A DNA stretch of 12,117 nt from Candidatus Omnitrophota bacterium (GTDB lineage Bacteria > Omnitrophota > Gorgyraeia > JABMRG01 > JAFGKX01). Of this stretch, positions 4,050-12,117 are shown in pieces. How positions within the stretch are numbered: the first letter of the stretch is position 1; each line of letters opens with the position of its first letter. The DNA lies in the NCBI GenBank assembly GCA_016928375.1, contig JAFGKX010000148.1, positions 1 to 12,117 on the forward strand. Direction: 5' to 3'. The notes below the pieces were generated by a model. It had not been told where the DNA came from, made no database searches, and saw only the letters and a list, made by a program, of their open reading frames with translations. Position numbers and translations under genes: made by a program.

Positions 4050-7000
4050 CTATCTTTGAATGATTTTTATTTTAAATACAGCCTCTTTGCTCCATATATT
4101 ATTATTATCCAGCGCTTTAAACCTTACCGTATAGACGCCTCGTTTTTTCCATACATGCACCGTATTGACAGCATCCGAATATGTGCCATCGCCAAAACTC
4201 CACTGGACTCGCTTTATGCTTCCATCAACGTCCGTGCATTTAGCATAAAGCTTAACCGGCTGGCCGGCACAAGCTTGTTTTACAGGCCTAACATAAACTA
4301 CGGGAGCTGCTTTTATATCTCCGTTTTGTTTTACTAACCATCTCTCGTTTTGGTTAATTACAACCTCCAATGTCGGATAGTATAATGAGCAGTCTTTAAG
4401 CCATTTAGAATATATGAGCCTGGAACTTGAATTTAGCCAATCATAATTTCCCCTCTTATCCTGTATCAGCCGCAACGCGTCATATTGATTAATTTTTAAA
4501 TACTTGTGCCCTTCTTTAGACCACGAAAGCTCCTTAAAATATCCTTGTTTGGCATCAACAAGTGCCGCAATATGAACTAAACCGGTTTTTTTATCCTCCA
4601 TAGAAACCAGATAGTAACTCTTGCTGGAGTCTGACAGGTTTTCAACATAAAAAGAATTGCTTAATTTTGAACTATTGAAAATATTTACAAATTCCTCATT
4701 GGCAAAAAGATGCGGGTCTATAATATTTTTTATATCAATACATTCTCCACTCTCCGAATCGTTAAATGAAGATAAACCGGCCTTGCAATTTGCGGCAAAT
4801 ATCTTTGTGCGATAATTTACCTGAGGCTGCGCCAGACTAACTGTCACCTCTTTCATCTGCTGTTCTACAGCCGCCTCTTCTCCCGGATTGTATACGGGCG
4901 GTTCTGTGACCGCAATATAATTTCCATTATATTTATCGGAGGTGTTAAGCGGCAATATATAATCCTGAATAAGCTCGGATGCGGTTTTATATACCTGGTG
5001 TCCTATAAAATCCGGGCCAAACACAGGGTCCATAAGTGTAAGGCCGAACACTGTAAAATGCCCCAAATTCCATAGGTGTTGGTTGGCCTGGGGCTCCACA
5101 TCAGTGCTTGCTCCATTAACTACGACCCAATGGTTATATCCTGTTTTTATCGGAATTGCGACCGGTGAATTTGGCTTGGCGGTATTTAGAACCTCGTAAT
5201 CCATCCAGTGGCATATATATTTAAGTAAATTCTCCGCGGTATTTTCTGTGATAACTGTGAAATTGTATTCCGGCAGTTTATATTGATTCAAAATAGCGGC
5301 TACTGCTGTCGGATCCAGTGAGGAAATTCCAGAATTCTGCGGTTCCTGGTGGCTGCGCCCAAAATTGTAAAGTGTTGTAAGGTCATATTGCTGTCCATTT
5401 AGATATTCCAATATCATTTTCGCGGATGCCGCGCCGCTTTTTGAGGCGGTCCAGCAGGCAGTCCTGCCTATGGGCAGTAGCATATTCCAGAATGGCGCTA
5501 TTTTAGCGTTCATATTGGCGGCATGCGTACTTATTATGTTAACCGTAGATGCATCATTGGGATAATAAACACCATACTCGTCATAATCAGGGTAATCATT
5601 GCCGTAAGATGTCCAGAACATGCTCCCTGCGCCATTAAGAGAATACATAATATTAAAAGCTTCCCTAAAGGCATTGTCTCTTTCTGTTGATGTTTCACCG
5701 GATGCTCTTTTTATCCCTATTTCTTCCAGAACAAGCGGTTTATGCAATAAATTTTTCGCATCGTTAAGATGCAAACTTATCCAAGTATTTATCATGCTAG
5801 CAGGTTGCGACCAATCATCCGGCAGCAGATGCGTAGTCGCAAAATCTATATTAGGATGATTATGATTAATTACAAAATCCGCACCTGTATAGCCATTGCC
5901 CATGCCATTATCATAATAATCCGTTCTATTGCTGTAGAAACCTTCAAGGCCTGTCGAAACCATATGGTTAGGATCAAGTGATTTCACATATGTACTCATA
6001 CAAGCTATCCAGTCGTCTAAATCCGCAGAAAATGTATGTTGAATTTCCGTACGCGGTTCATTACACAGTTCCCATGAAAAAATAGTCGGGTCATCTCTGT
6101 ATAACCTGCCGTTATAATAATTAATTCTGTTTATAAGCTTCGCGGCATGCTGTTTATAGTATCCCCTTGTATAATTATATGTCGATGACGAAAAAAATTG
6201 GTCGTGCGTTATTGTTCCCCCATTCCATTCAATATATTTGTCTATGCCGCGGTAATGTCCGTTTGACCAATTATTGATAAGCACCAAAACAACCCTTAAG
6301 CCCAGCTGGTCTGCTTTGTAAAGGACATAATCAAGGCCTCTAAGCCATGCTTCATCATAAATGCCCTGCTGCGGCTGAAGATAATCTGAGAATGCCCATG
6401 TTCTCACAACATCAAGCCCCATTTGTTTGGCTTCGGTCAATACTTCATCCACGCCTGCTTTATTTTTATATCCGCCCAGAGTTTCAGAACCAAATTCCAT
6501 AAGATAGTAGCAGTTAGTTCCTGCAAAATAAAAGATATTGTTGCCGTCTTTAAATACCTCTCCTTCCGCTCTTATGAAATTCTGATTAAAAACCGGCGCT
6601 TCAATAACATTTAACACCAATTCGGCGCCGCCTCCTCCATGAAACCACGCTACTCCTTCCTGCACCATATCAAAAATTATCCTATATGTACCTAATTCAT
6701 GTAAACTAGTCCCTGCTCCCGTAGGAATAGTAAGATCCATTTCTATAGTTTCGCCCGGTACTATATCATGCGGAAGAATACCGGCAGGCATGAAAGCATC
6801 CCAATTAAAATTACCATATGGATCGATAGCATGCGCCCGACAGTGAAATATATCTGTTGTCCACGCAGATGTGCCTGTATTGGTCAGATAAATCCTGGCA
6901 GCAAGAGGTTTTCCGGGGAATATTCTGTCGCTATTATAAGAAGAAATACCTATTGTCGCAGTATGGGGCTGATCTGTAACAGTGTAGGCAGAATTAGCAT

Positions 7001-8399
7001 AATATCTGCAATTACTTGGCATAGAGGATGATGATAACCATACTACAAATATAGTACCGCTCTCGTCTATTCCAAGTGCCAGTAAAAGCGGCGATAATTC
7101 ATTATTATTTACCCGTATGTTTGCGCCCCAGGAAAATCCGCCATCTGTTGAACGCCTTAAATACATTCTTCCGCTATCATCCTGCCAGAGTATATATACC
7201 CTGCCAATTAAATCGGATTTCATTCTAAATATATTGCTCGTATACTGGCCGACTGTTTTCCCTGCGGCAATAAGTGCGGGCGTTGACCAGTTTGCGCCAT
7301 AATTCTCCGAGTGAATAAATTGAATATTAGCAGGGGCTGTTTCGTAGCCTTTGCTAATATACCCCAAGTAAAGCTTACCATTATTAGCGCAAGAAAATTC
7401 TGTTCTTCCGCACTGGCCTATGTTCAAGATGTTTCCTTTTGTTGCCCAGCTTACGCCGTTATTTTTAGAATAAGAAAAATGTACACTAGGATACCAGTCA
7501 CGCATAAGGACATAAACACCGTTATTTTGGTCGCAGTATATATCGCCGTTCCTGAACGAATAATAGGAGGAGGAAAAACTAAGTTTTTTTTCAGAGCCCC
7601 AGCTTGTCCCTTTATTAGAGGAAGATTTAACATAAAAATATCCTTCCAGATTGCCATAATGGAAAGCATCAAGCCAGAGCACATAAACATATCCGGAATC
7701 ATTACACGCAATTCTTGCTGTATCGCCTTTTATGTTTCCGGTTGTGCTTTTTACGGTTATTGGCGAAGAAAGCCATGTCCTGCCTGCATCCAAAGAACGG
7801 TTTAAATACACTTTATAATTGCCGTTGACATAATCATTCCAGACAAAATAAACACTACCGTTGTTGTCATTTACCATTTCAAAGCTACATCCATCGTCGT
7901 TCCTTTGAATAATAAGTATCGGCGTTGACCATGAATTTCCATAATCATTAGAGCGGGTGAAATAAACCTGATATTTACTGTCGTCTGAGGCCTTGTAGCA
8001 CCAGGAGGCATAGACATTACCATTATTGTCGCAACTTAACCGGAAAAGATTTGCATACTTATTTAGGTGGACAGGGGGAGTGTTGTTAAGTTTTATGTCA
8101 CCGGTTCGCCAGGTCAGCCCATTATCATGCGATACATTAAAAAAGATATCTGCATAATATTCATAAGAAACGTGGGAGGCGCTAAGATTAAGCTTTCTCA
8201 TAAGCAAATATACATTGCCTTTTTGGTCATTCTTTAATTCCTGCGCCGCAAAGCCGGGGTAATTATTACCAGCAGTGTCTATCGGCACATAATTTGCGCC
8301 AAAAACAACCTCTCCCGCAGAAACTGTTTTTGTAAAAATAAAACATGACATAAAAGCAAGCAGAATTATAATGGATTTTTTCATTTTTATTGTATTCAT
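4050..8399 (-). CDS. Giant secreted multimodular GH5 glycosidase (Asp-box repeats, Ig-like, GH5, C39-like, PKD)
   Basis: 1449 residues. The signal peptide is cleaved after VSA (28). Residues about 85-430 hold seven Asp boxes (SxDxGxTW type) at 90, 150, 202, 260, 311, 364 and 417, a beta-propeller likely used for binding. About 480-600 is an Ig/NBR1-like module. About 606-965 is a GH5 domain of the endo-beta-mannanase type (GH5_7-like): VRTWAFSD, acid/base E781 in WELCNEPR, H857 and nucleophile E893 in LVLEEIGIK. About 976-1165 resembles a papain-like C39 peptidase: SGAASAKMIL (S988 where Cys is expected), GYNHWVVVNG (H1090), MDPVFG (D1124). About 1185-1360 is unassigned, perhaps PepSY-like. 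About 1363-1449 is a PKD domain (WSFGDGTYSD). AGGAGG lies 7 bases before ATG 8399. It follows its paralogue by 43 bases, probably co-transcribed. The GH5 fold is confident; the substrate is inferred. Confidence 0.9.
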   Translation of the reverse strand: MNTIKMKKSIIILLAFMSCFIFTKTVSAGEVVFGANYVPIDTAGNNYPGFAAQELKNDQKGNVYLLMRKLNLSASHVSYEYYADIFFNVSHDNGLTWRTGDIKLNNTPPVHLNKYANLFRLSCDNNGNVYASWCYKASDDSKYQVYFTRSNDYGNSWSTPILIIQRNDDGCSFEMVNDNNGSVYFVWNDYVNGNYKVYLNRSLDAGRTWLSSPITVKSTTGNIKGDTARIACNDSGYVYVLWLDAFHYGNLEGYFYVKSSSNKGTSWGSEKKLSFSSSYYSFRNGDIYCDQNNGVYVLMRDWYPSVHFSYSKNNGVSWATKGNILNIGQCGRTEFSCANNGKLYLGYISKGYETAPANIQFIHSENYGANWSTPALIAAGKTVGQYTSNIFRMKSDLIGRVYILWQDDSGRMYLRRSTDGGFSWGANIRVNNNELSPLLLALGIDESGTIFVVWLSSSSMPSNCRYYANSAYTVTDQPHTATIGISSYNSDRIFPGKPLAARIYLTNTGTSAWTTDIFHCRAHAIDPYGNFNWDAFMPAGILPHDIVPGETIEMDLTIPTGAGTSLHELGTYRIIFDMVQEGVAWFHGGGGAELVLNVIEAPVFNQNFIRAEGEVFKDGNNIFYFAGTNCYYLMEFGSETLGGYKNKAGVDEVLTEAKQMGLDVVRTWAFSDYLQPQQGIYDEAWLRGLDYVLYKADQLGLRVVLVLINNWSNGHYRGIDKYIEWNGGTITHDQFFSSSTYNYTRGYYKQHAAKLINRINYYNGRLYRDDPTIFSWELCNEPRTEIQHTFSADLDDWIACMSTYVKSLDPNHMVSTGLEGFYSNRTDYYDNGMGNGYTGADFVINHNHPNIDFATTHLLPDDWSQPASMINTWISLHLNDAKNLLHKPLVLEEIGIKRASGETSTERDNAFREAFNIMYSLNGAGSMFWTSYGNDYPDYDEYGVYYPNDASTVNIISTHAANMNAKIAPFWNMLLPIGRTACWTASKSGAASAKMILEYLNGQQYDLTTLYNFGRSHQEPQNSGISSLDPTAVAAILNQYKLPEYNFTVITENTAENLLKYICHWMDYEVLNTAKPNSPVAIPIKTGYNHWVVVNGASTDVEPQANQHLWNLGHFTVFGLTLMDPVFGPDFIGHQVYKTASELIQDYILPLNTSDKYNGNYIAVTEPPVYNPGEEAAVEQQMKEVTVSLAQPQVNYRTKIFAANCKAGLSSFNDSESGECIDIKNIIDPHLFANEEFVNIFNSSKLSNSFYVENLSDSSKSYYLVSMEDKKTGLVHIAALVDAKQGYFKELSWSKEGHKYLKINQYDALRLIQDKRGNYDWLNSSSRLIYSKWLKDCSLYYPTLEVVINQNERWLVKQNGDIKAAPVVYVRPVKQACAGQPVKLYAKCTDVDGSIKRVQWSFGDGTYSDAVNTVHVWKKRGVYTVRFKALDNNNIWSKEAVFKIKIIQR

Positions 8400-8408
8400 A
8401 TCATTGCC
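8383..8408 (-). repeat. Shared leader/start element, copy 1 (before the 1449-residue gene)
   Basis: The 26 bases from GGCAATGAT through the ATG and the codons for MNTIK are identical to the minus-strand bases 12117-12092 at the start of the neighbouring GH5 gene. Copy 2 is cut by the window edge, so the identity may extend further upstream. Confidence 0.9.
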
Positions 8409-8412
8409 TCCT
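8407..8412 (-). promoter_or_regulatory. Shine-Dalgarno deciding the start of the 1449-residue GH5 protein
   Basis: The minus strand reads AGGAGGCAATGATATG, with AGGAGG seven bases before ATG 8399. This favours 8399 over the internal Met five codons later. Confidence 0.85.
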
Positions 8413-8442
8413 ATTTTTTATTGAAGAAATATCAAGCAACTT

Positions 8443-11400
8443 TTAAAGTGAATTTGGGCCGCCGTAAACACCCATATCATTGCGCGAGCCATTTGTATCG
8501 TTGTATTGCACATCTGGGTCTCCGGCATCTATGCATGGTGATGTTGGGAGCAGGTGGTAATCCCCATTAGCTGCGTCTACGAACTGAGGGTCTAATTTCA
8601 TGGAATCCGAACCCCAACTAGTAAAATAATTCCATATATCATTATAAGCTATCGATACTTGCGAATTCCAACCTAAAATTGCTGGTGAGCTATTGCTAGA
8701 ATTTCCCACTATTATATTATTCTCTAGCAAAGATGAAGAACCCCAATTAATATATATAGCGGTGCCTGTATAACCTGCATCTTTGATAATTGTGTTATTG
8801 AAAATTTTAGAGTTCTGCGTTAATTCTGTGTATATTTCTACATGCTGACCATTATTTTTGACAATATTATTATATATGGTAGTACCGTCAGGGCTTGAAT
8901 AACCTGTCCACATACCAGCCGCTATCCCGCCGTTATTGTTATTTTCTATTACGTTATTTATTATATTGGCAGCCTCGCATATCCATATTCCGCCTCGGCT
9001 ATTATTTTTTATGGTATTATTCATTATGTCTACAGCGGCCCCTTTTACCCACGCTACATGCACCCCATCTCCATTATTATTTCTTATTGTGTTATTTATT
9101 ATATCTATATCTATTCCGGATCCCCAAATAGGAAACGTTATCCCATCTCCATTATTATTTTCTATCATGTTATTTACCGCTGTTGCATTTATAATACCGT
9201 CGCCATTTGCATTTTTTATAGTAAAGCCTTGCACTACAACCGAGTTTCCTGAAGTACCAACACCGTAACTTTTGTCTGTGGCATCAATTATAGTATTACT
9301 TGGCCCTCCTTCGCTTGTTAAACTAGTATATGCTTTAAGATACAGTTCCCCTTCATTATATGTACCTGGTGCAACAAGAATAGCATCGCCAGAATTAGTA
9401 TGAGCTATAGCTTCTGTGATTGTAGGGTAATCCGCAGGAACTCTTATGATTCCGTCATTTTTGACAATCACTAAAAAGCTTTGAGTATCGGAAAGACTCC
9501 GTTCATCAATAGCTCTTATATCAAAATAAACATAACCGAAGAAGTCTTGCGCGGGAATTATATTTATATAACGATTGTCTTCCATGGTTGCGCTGACTCC
9601 AGAGCCGTATAGCAGGCTTACGGAAAAAATAATATCTTCAACAGGTGTCTCATCATCAGTGGTAATCCGCCACAGATCAATTGCATGGTTCAAAATTGTG
9701 TTCTTATCCATAACAACATCTGGTATGGATGCTATCTGTGGCGCATTATCGCCGTTTACATCAATAACCGTAATATTAAACGTACCGCTGGCAACTACGG
9801 TAGCGCCGTATGACACAGCAACTTCTATATTATTATAAATGCCGGCTTCGGTTGAACCCCAGTAAAAATAACCATTATTATCTATTGTGGCGCCTTCGGG
9901 CAAATTCTGGCTTGAAAAAGTCAGGCTTAAGTTGCTGGGATTGGAAATAGTAATCTGAAATTCCAATGTTTGCTGCTCATCTATCCGCTTATTTTCCAGC
10001 GAAATCATGGGCAGGAAATAATCAAGGTTTCTGCGCTCGGCCATATTATCGGAAAAATTACTGATGATTGCGCAGGTTTGGGCATCACCGGGATAGTAAA
10101 CAGTGTAATGATCGTAATCATGGTAGCTGTCCGCGCTTAAAAGCCAAAAGCCGGCACCGTCAGCTACTCTATTTAAAAATGCACCAAACCAATCCGAATA
10201 AAAGCTGTTGCGCCTTGCCATTTGTTCCGCTTCGGTGGAGGTGCCCCTTGAAACAGAAACGCCTATTTCTCCGCAATATACAGGCTTGTTAATAGTAAAA
10301 TGCGCGTCATTACAGTGCTCTTCTATCCATTGTAAATGGCCATCCGGGATAGATAAGCCATATTGTCCGTAAAAAAGATGAAAAGAGCAAATATCTATAT
10401 ACGGCGACTGGTTATTGCGTATGTAATCTACGCCCTTATTGTGATATCCTATCTTGCTCGTAGCAGTATACCAGCCCTCGCCTCCTGTGCTTACTAAGTG
10501 TTTGCTGTCAATAGATTTTATAAATTCAGCCATTTCATCAATCCATGCCTGCAAAGTATCTCCTGTTGTATCGGATTGGCAATTTGGTTCATTGGCAAGT
10601 TCCCAAATTAGAATTGTCGGATCATCCTTGTATTTAATGCCTGTCAAGGTATTTGTCCTGTTTAGAAAATATTCAACGTAATCTTTGTACAATTGCTTAC
10701 AATAAACATCTGTGTAAAATTCATCGTGTGTTGAGGCAGTAGGCGACCAATTGACATAAGCCAACATACCGCCAAAATCATTCCAGTTATTTACCAATGG
10801 TATGATTAAACGCATATTGCAGTCTCTCGCCTTTTTTATCAGGTAATCCATTCTTGCAAAGCCGGTCTCGCTGTATACGCCTGCTTCGGGCTGAAATGAC
10901 ACGCCTTCTTTATACATACCGTCGCAGAAACCCCAGGTCCTTATGGCATTTATGCTCATAGCCGCGGCATCATCAAAGACTTCATCTATCATAGGAAGCG
11001 GCTTATAAAAAAGATAATACTGATTTGTACTGCTAAAATAAAAAGGCTTTTGGCTGTTTTCTAAGATCAAGCGGTCTCCGGAACGCACAACAATCTGGTC
11101 AGGATCCGAAAGATAAATCGAGCATGTGCCTTTTTTGGTCCAGGTTTGCAAGGCTTTTGAATCATCCGAAACATACAGATAACTATTTTTCGCGCCGGTA
11201 AACTTAGGCTTGAATTTTACCGCCCACTTTATAGTCAGTGTATTGCCGGAACCTGAAACCGTGGTTTTAGAACAATCAAGCTGCGCGTAGGAATTTTCAA
11301 GTATATTATCTGTTCCCGGACGAGCATTACCGACAAAACGGCTGTTCTCGTCGTTTCTTAAATAAAGCTTTCCGTTGTTCTGGTTATATGCAACCATCAG

Positions 11401-12108
11401 GCATTTACCGCATTTAGTCGTAGAATTAACCAGGAACTGGGCGTTTTGTATATCCTGCCAGCCGTTGGGATCGGTATATGTGGTTGTAAAAAATACAAGC
11501 GTGCTGGTGGCAACTGAAGCATTAGAAGGCGCAACAGTGCCGACCTGCGGAGCAGAATTTGGGCCTACAAGCCATGTGCCTTTCTGCACCCATCCTTTAT
11601 TTAAATTTAGATCATCCCTGGCATAAAGGTATATATTTTTAACCTGTATGTTTTCAAATGAAGGTTTAAAAGTTATGTTCCATTTTACGGTCATGGTTGT
11701 GCCGGAACCTGAGACTGTTGTTTTTGAGCAATCAAGTTTGATGTAGGAATTTTCTATTATATGGCTTGAGCCCGGGGCATAGCCTCCTATATAAGCGGTG
11801 TTGGCATCATTTTTTAAGTAAATCCTGTTTGTGTTTTGATTATATTGGATATAGGAATGGTTTGTGTCTTTTGTCCTTGTGTCAATTTGTATCAAGGCAA
11901 GCTTGATATTCTGCCAGCCATCAGGATCAGAATAGGTGGCTGTAAATTCAACCGGCGTATCAACCGGACTTGAACCATAAGAAGGCGCAACAGGCCCGAC
12001 AGCAGGCCGCGAGTTTGCGGCAAAAGCTGTGGCGGCTATAAATAAAAATAGCGCCGAGATTATTAAAGTCAGCGCAAAATTAACAGGCCTTATTTTTATT
12101 GTATTCAT
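8443..12108 (-). CDS. Giant secreted multimodular GH5 mannanase-like protein with beta-helix
   Basis: 1221 residues. The signal peptide is cleaved after AFA (30). Residues about 33-183 and 185-335 are two copies of one unnamed domain: both have GPVAPS/GTVAPS, DPxGWQ(N/D)I, YNQNxxxxYL(K/R)ND and LDCSKTTVSGSG. About 340-700 is a GH5 domain close to GH5_7 endo-beta-mannanases: IRTWGFCD, the hallmark NNWNDFGGM...YVNW, acid/base E507 in WELANEPN, H577 and nucleophile E614 in CGEIGV. About 700-785 and 790-885 are Ig/cadherin-like modules (DNAPQIASIPDV starts the second). About 889-1165 is a right-handed beta-helix (VPADYPTITEAI, then NNTIxNNxGDGV rungs), ending DYHLLPTSPCIDAGDP and GVYGG. No PEP-CTERM, LPXTG or type IX signal is seen, so it is probably freely secreted or outer-surface bound by its modules. 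Mannan is the likely but unproven substrate. Confidence 0.91.
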   Translation of the reverse strand: MNTIKIRPVNFALTLIISALFLFIAATAFAANSRPAVGPVAPSYGSSPVDTPVEFTATYSDPDGWQNIKLALIQIDTRTKDTNHSYIQYNQNTNRIYLKNDANTAYIGGYAPGSSHIIENSYIKLDCSKTTVSGSGTTMTVKWNITFKPSFENIQVKNIYLYARDDLNLNKGWVQKGTWLVGPNSAPQVGTVAPSNASVATSTLVFFTTTYTDPNGWQDIQNAQFLVNSTTKCGKCLMVAYNQNNGKLYLRNDENSRFVGNARPGTDNILENSYAQLDCSKTTVSGSGNTLTIKWAVKFKPKFTGAKNSYLYVSDDSKALQTWTKKGTCSIYLSDPDQIVVRSGDRLILENSQKPFYFSSTNQYYLFYKPLPMIDEVFDDAAAMSINAIRTWGFCDGMYKEGVSFQPEAGVYSETGFARMDYLIKKARDCNMRLIIPLVNNWNDFGGMLAYVNWSPTASTHDEFYTDVYCKQLYKDYVEYFLNRTNTLTGIKYKDDPTILIWELANEPNCQSDTTGDTLQAWIDEMAEFIKSIDSKHLVSTGGEGWYTATSKIGYHNKGVDYIRNNQSPYIDICSFHLFYGQYGLSIPDGHLQWIEEHCNDAHFTINKPVYCGEIGVSVSRGTSTEAEQMARRNSFYSDWFGAFLNRVADGAGFWLLSADSYHDYDHYTVYYPGDAQTCAIISNFSDNMAERRNLDYFLPMISLENKRIDEQQTLEFQITISNPSNLSLTFSSQNLPEGATIDNNGYFYWGSTEAGIYNNIEVAVSYGATVVASGTFNITVIDVNGDNAPQIASIPDVVMDKNTILNHAIDLWRITTDDETPVEDIIFSVSLLYGSGVSATMEDNRYINIIPAQDFFGYVYFDIRAIDERSLSDTQSFLVIVKNDGIIRVPADYPTITEAIAHTNSGDAILVAPGTYNEGELYLKAYTSLTSEGGPSNTIIDATDKSYGVGTSGNSVVVQGFTIKNANGDGIINATAVNNMIENNNGDGITFPIWGSGIDIDIINNTIRNNNGDGVHVAWVKGAAVDIMNNTIKNNSRGGIWICEAANIINNVIENNNNGGIAAGMWTGYSSPDGTTIYNNIVKNNGQHVEIYTELTQNSKIFNNTIIKDAGYTGTAIYINWGSSSLLENNIIVGNSSNSSPAILGWNSQVSIAYNDIWNYFTSWGSDSMKLDPQFVDAANGDYHLLPTSPCIDAGDPDVQYNDTNGSRNDMGVYGGPNSL
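8923..9210 (-). repeat. Coding repeats: Asn-rich beta-helix rungs
   Basis: About four imperfect repeats of 65-75 bases, each encoding variants of INNTIxNNNGDGI/V (residues about 966-1062). On the plus strand they show as recurring CCATTATTATTT...TTATTTATTAT blocks near 8935, 9000, 9070 and 9145. They correspond to stacked turns of the beta-helix with an Asn ladder. Confidence 0.8.
11104..12012 (-). repeat. Tandem duplication encoding the two N-terminal domains
   Basis: Codons 33-183 (12012-11560) and 185-335 (11556-11104) encode two related copies of about 150 residues. Protein identity is highest in the blocks YNQNxxxxYL(K/R)ND and ENSYxxLDCSKTTVSGSG; the DNA has diverged at many third positions, so the duplication is not recent. 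Confidence 0.85.
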
Positions 12109-12117
12109 ATCATTGCC
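12092..12117 (-). repeat. Shared leader/start element, copy 2 (before the 1221-residue gene)
   Basis: Identical over all 26 visible bases to 8383-8408 (minus strand GGCAATGAT, ATG and MNTIK codons). The Shine-Dalgarno and promoter of this gene lie beyond the window. Confidence 0.9.

Noticed and set aside
7311..7805. Open plus-strand frame of 164 codons opposite the Asp-box region
   Set aside because: It lies fully antisense to a well-supported modular gene, has no Shine-Dalgarno and shows no recognisable domain or sensible composition.
7110..8147. Sialidase (GH33) assignment from Asp boxes
   Set aside because: Asp boxes occur in many propellers, and no FRIP motif or Arg triad is seen.
8923..9210. 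CRISPR-like repeats
   Set aside because: The repeats are unequal, in frame, and encode stacked beta-helix turns; there are no constant repeats with unique spacers.
8936..9268. Open plus-strand frame of 110 codons opposite the beta-helix
   Set aside because: It is the antisense reading of Asn-rich repeats, which yields runs of hydrophobic residues by chance.

Overview
The window reads as chromosomal DNA from an AT-leaning, Gram-negative-type bacterium. All ten genes lie on the minus strand, so transcription runs from high to low coordinates, and the plus strand carries no credible gene. The best clue to the organism is the combination of a TIGR04073-type 'exosortase system-associated' secreted protein, a VanZ-like membrane protein, PilZ and STAS-PilZ proteins, a PilB/GspE-type N-terminus and giant secreted modular glycosidases. 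I associate this mix with environmental lineages such as Candidatus Omnitrophota, and less strongly with Desulfobacterota, Verrucomicrobiota or Planctomycetota. This placement is inference, not proof.

Right-hand two thirds (4050-12108): two very large secreted modular proteins in tandem, 43 bases apart. The first transcribed (8443-12108) has two copies of an unnamed domain of about 150 residues, a GH5 mannanase-type catalytic domain, Ig/cadherin-like modules and an Asn-rich right-handed beta-helix. The second (4050-8399) has seven Asp-box (BNR) repeats, an Ig-like module, a GH5 domain, a C39-peptidase-like domain whose expected catalytic Cys is Ser, an unassigned region and a C-terminal PKD domain. 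Both genes begin with the same 26 or more bases (end of the leader, start codon and first codons), although the mature N-termini differ completely.

Middle (2055-3959): a strong sigma70-type promoter drives the TIGR04073-like gene, followed by a terminator hairpin, a small PilZ protein and a membrane-anchored M23 peptidase. A second promoter drives a small secreted repeat protein, again followed by a terminator hairpin. In both cases the hairpin and T-tract end only 6-12 bases before the start codon of a PilZ-domain gene. This repeated arrangement of secreted protein, hairpin and PilZ gene is the most interesting regulatory feature here.

Left end (1-2055): a tightly packed operon of STAS-PilZ, a VanZ-like protein (4-base overlap), D-aminoacyl-tRNA deacylase dtd (2-base gap) and the start of a PilB/GspE-type ATPase with an MshEN-like N-terminus (6-base gap), which runs out of the window.

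Working picture (inference): the cell secretes large glycan-active or glycan-binding proteins and cell-wall enzymes, beside a cluster rich in potential c-di-GMP receptors (two PilZ domains and one MshEN) tied to a pilus or secretion ATPase. No stretch longer than 300 bases lacks a gene; the largest gaps are 130 and 90 bases and hold promoters, a palindromic element and ribosome binding sites.
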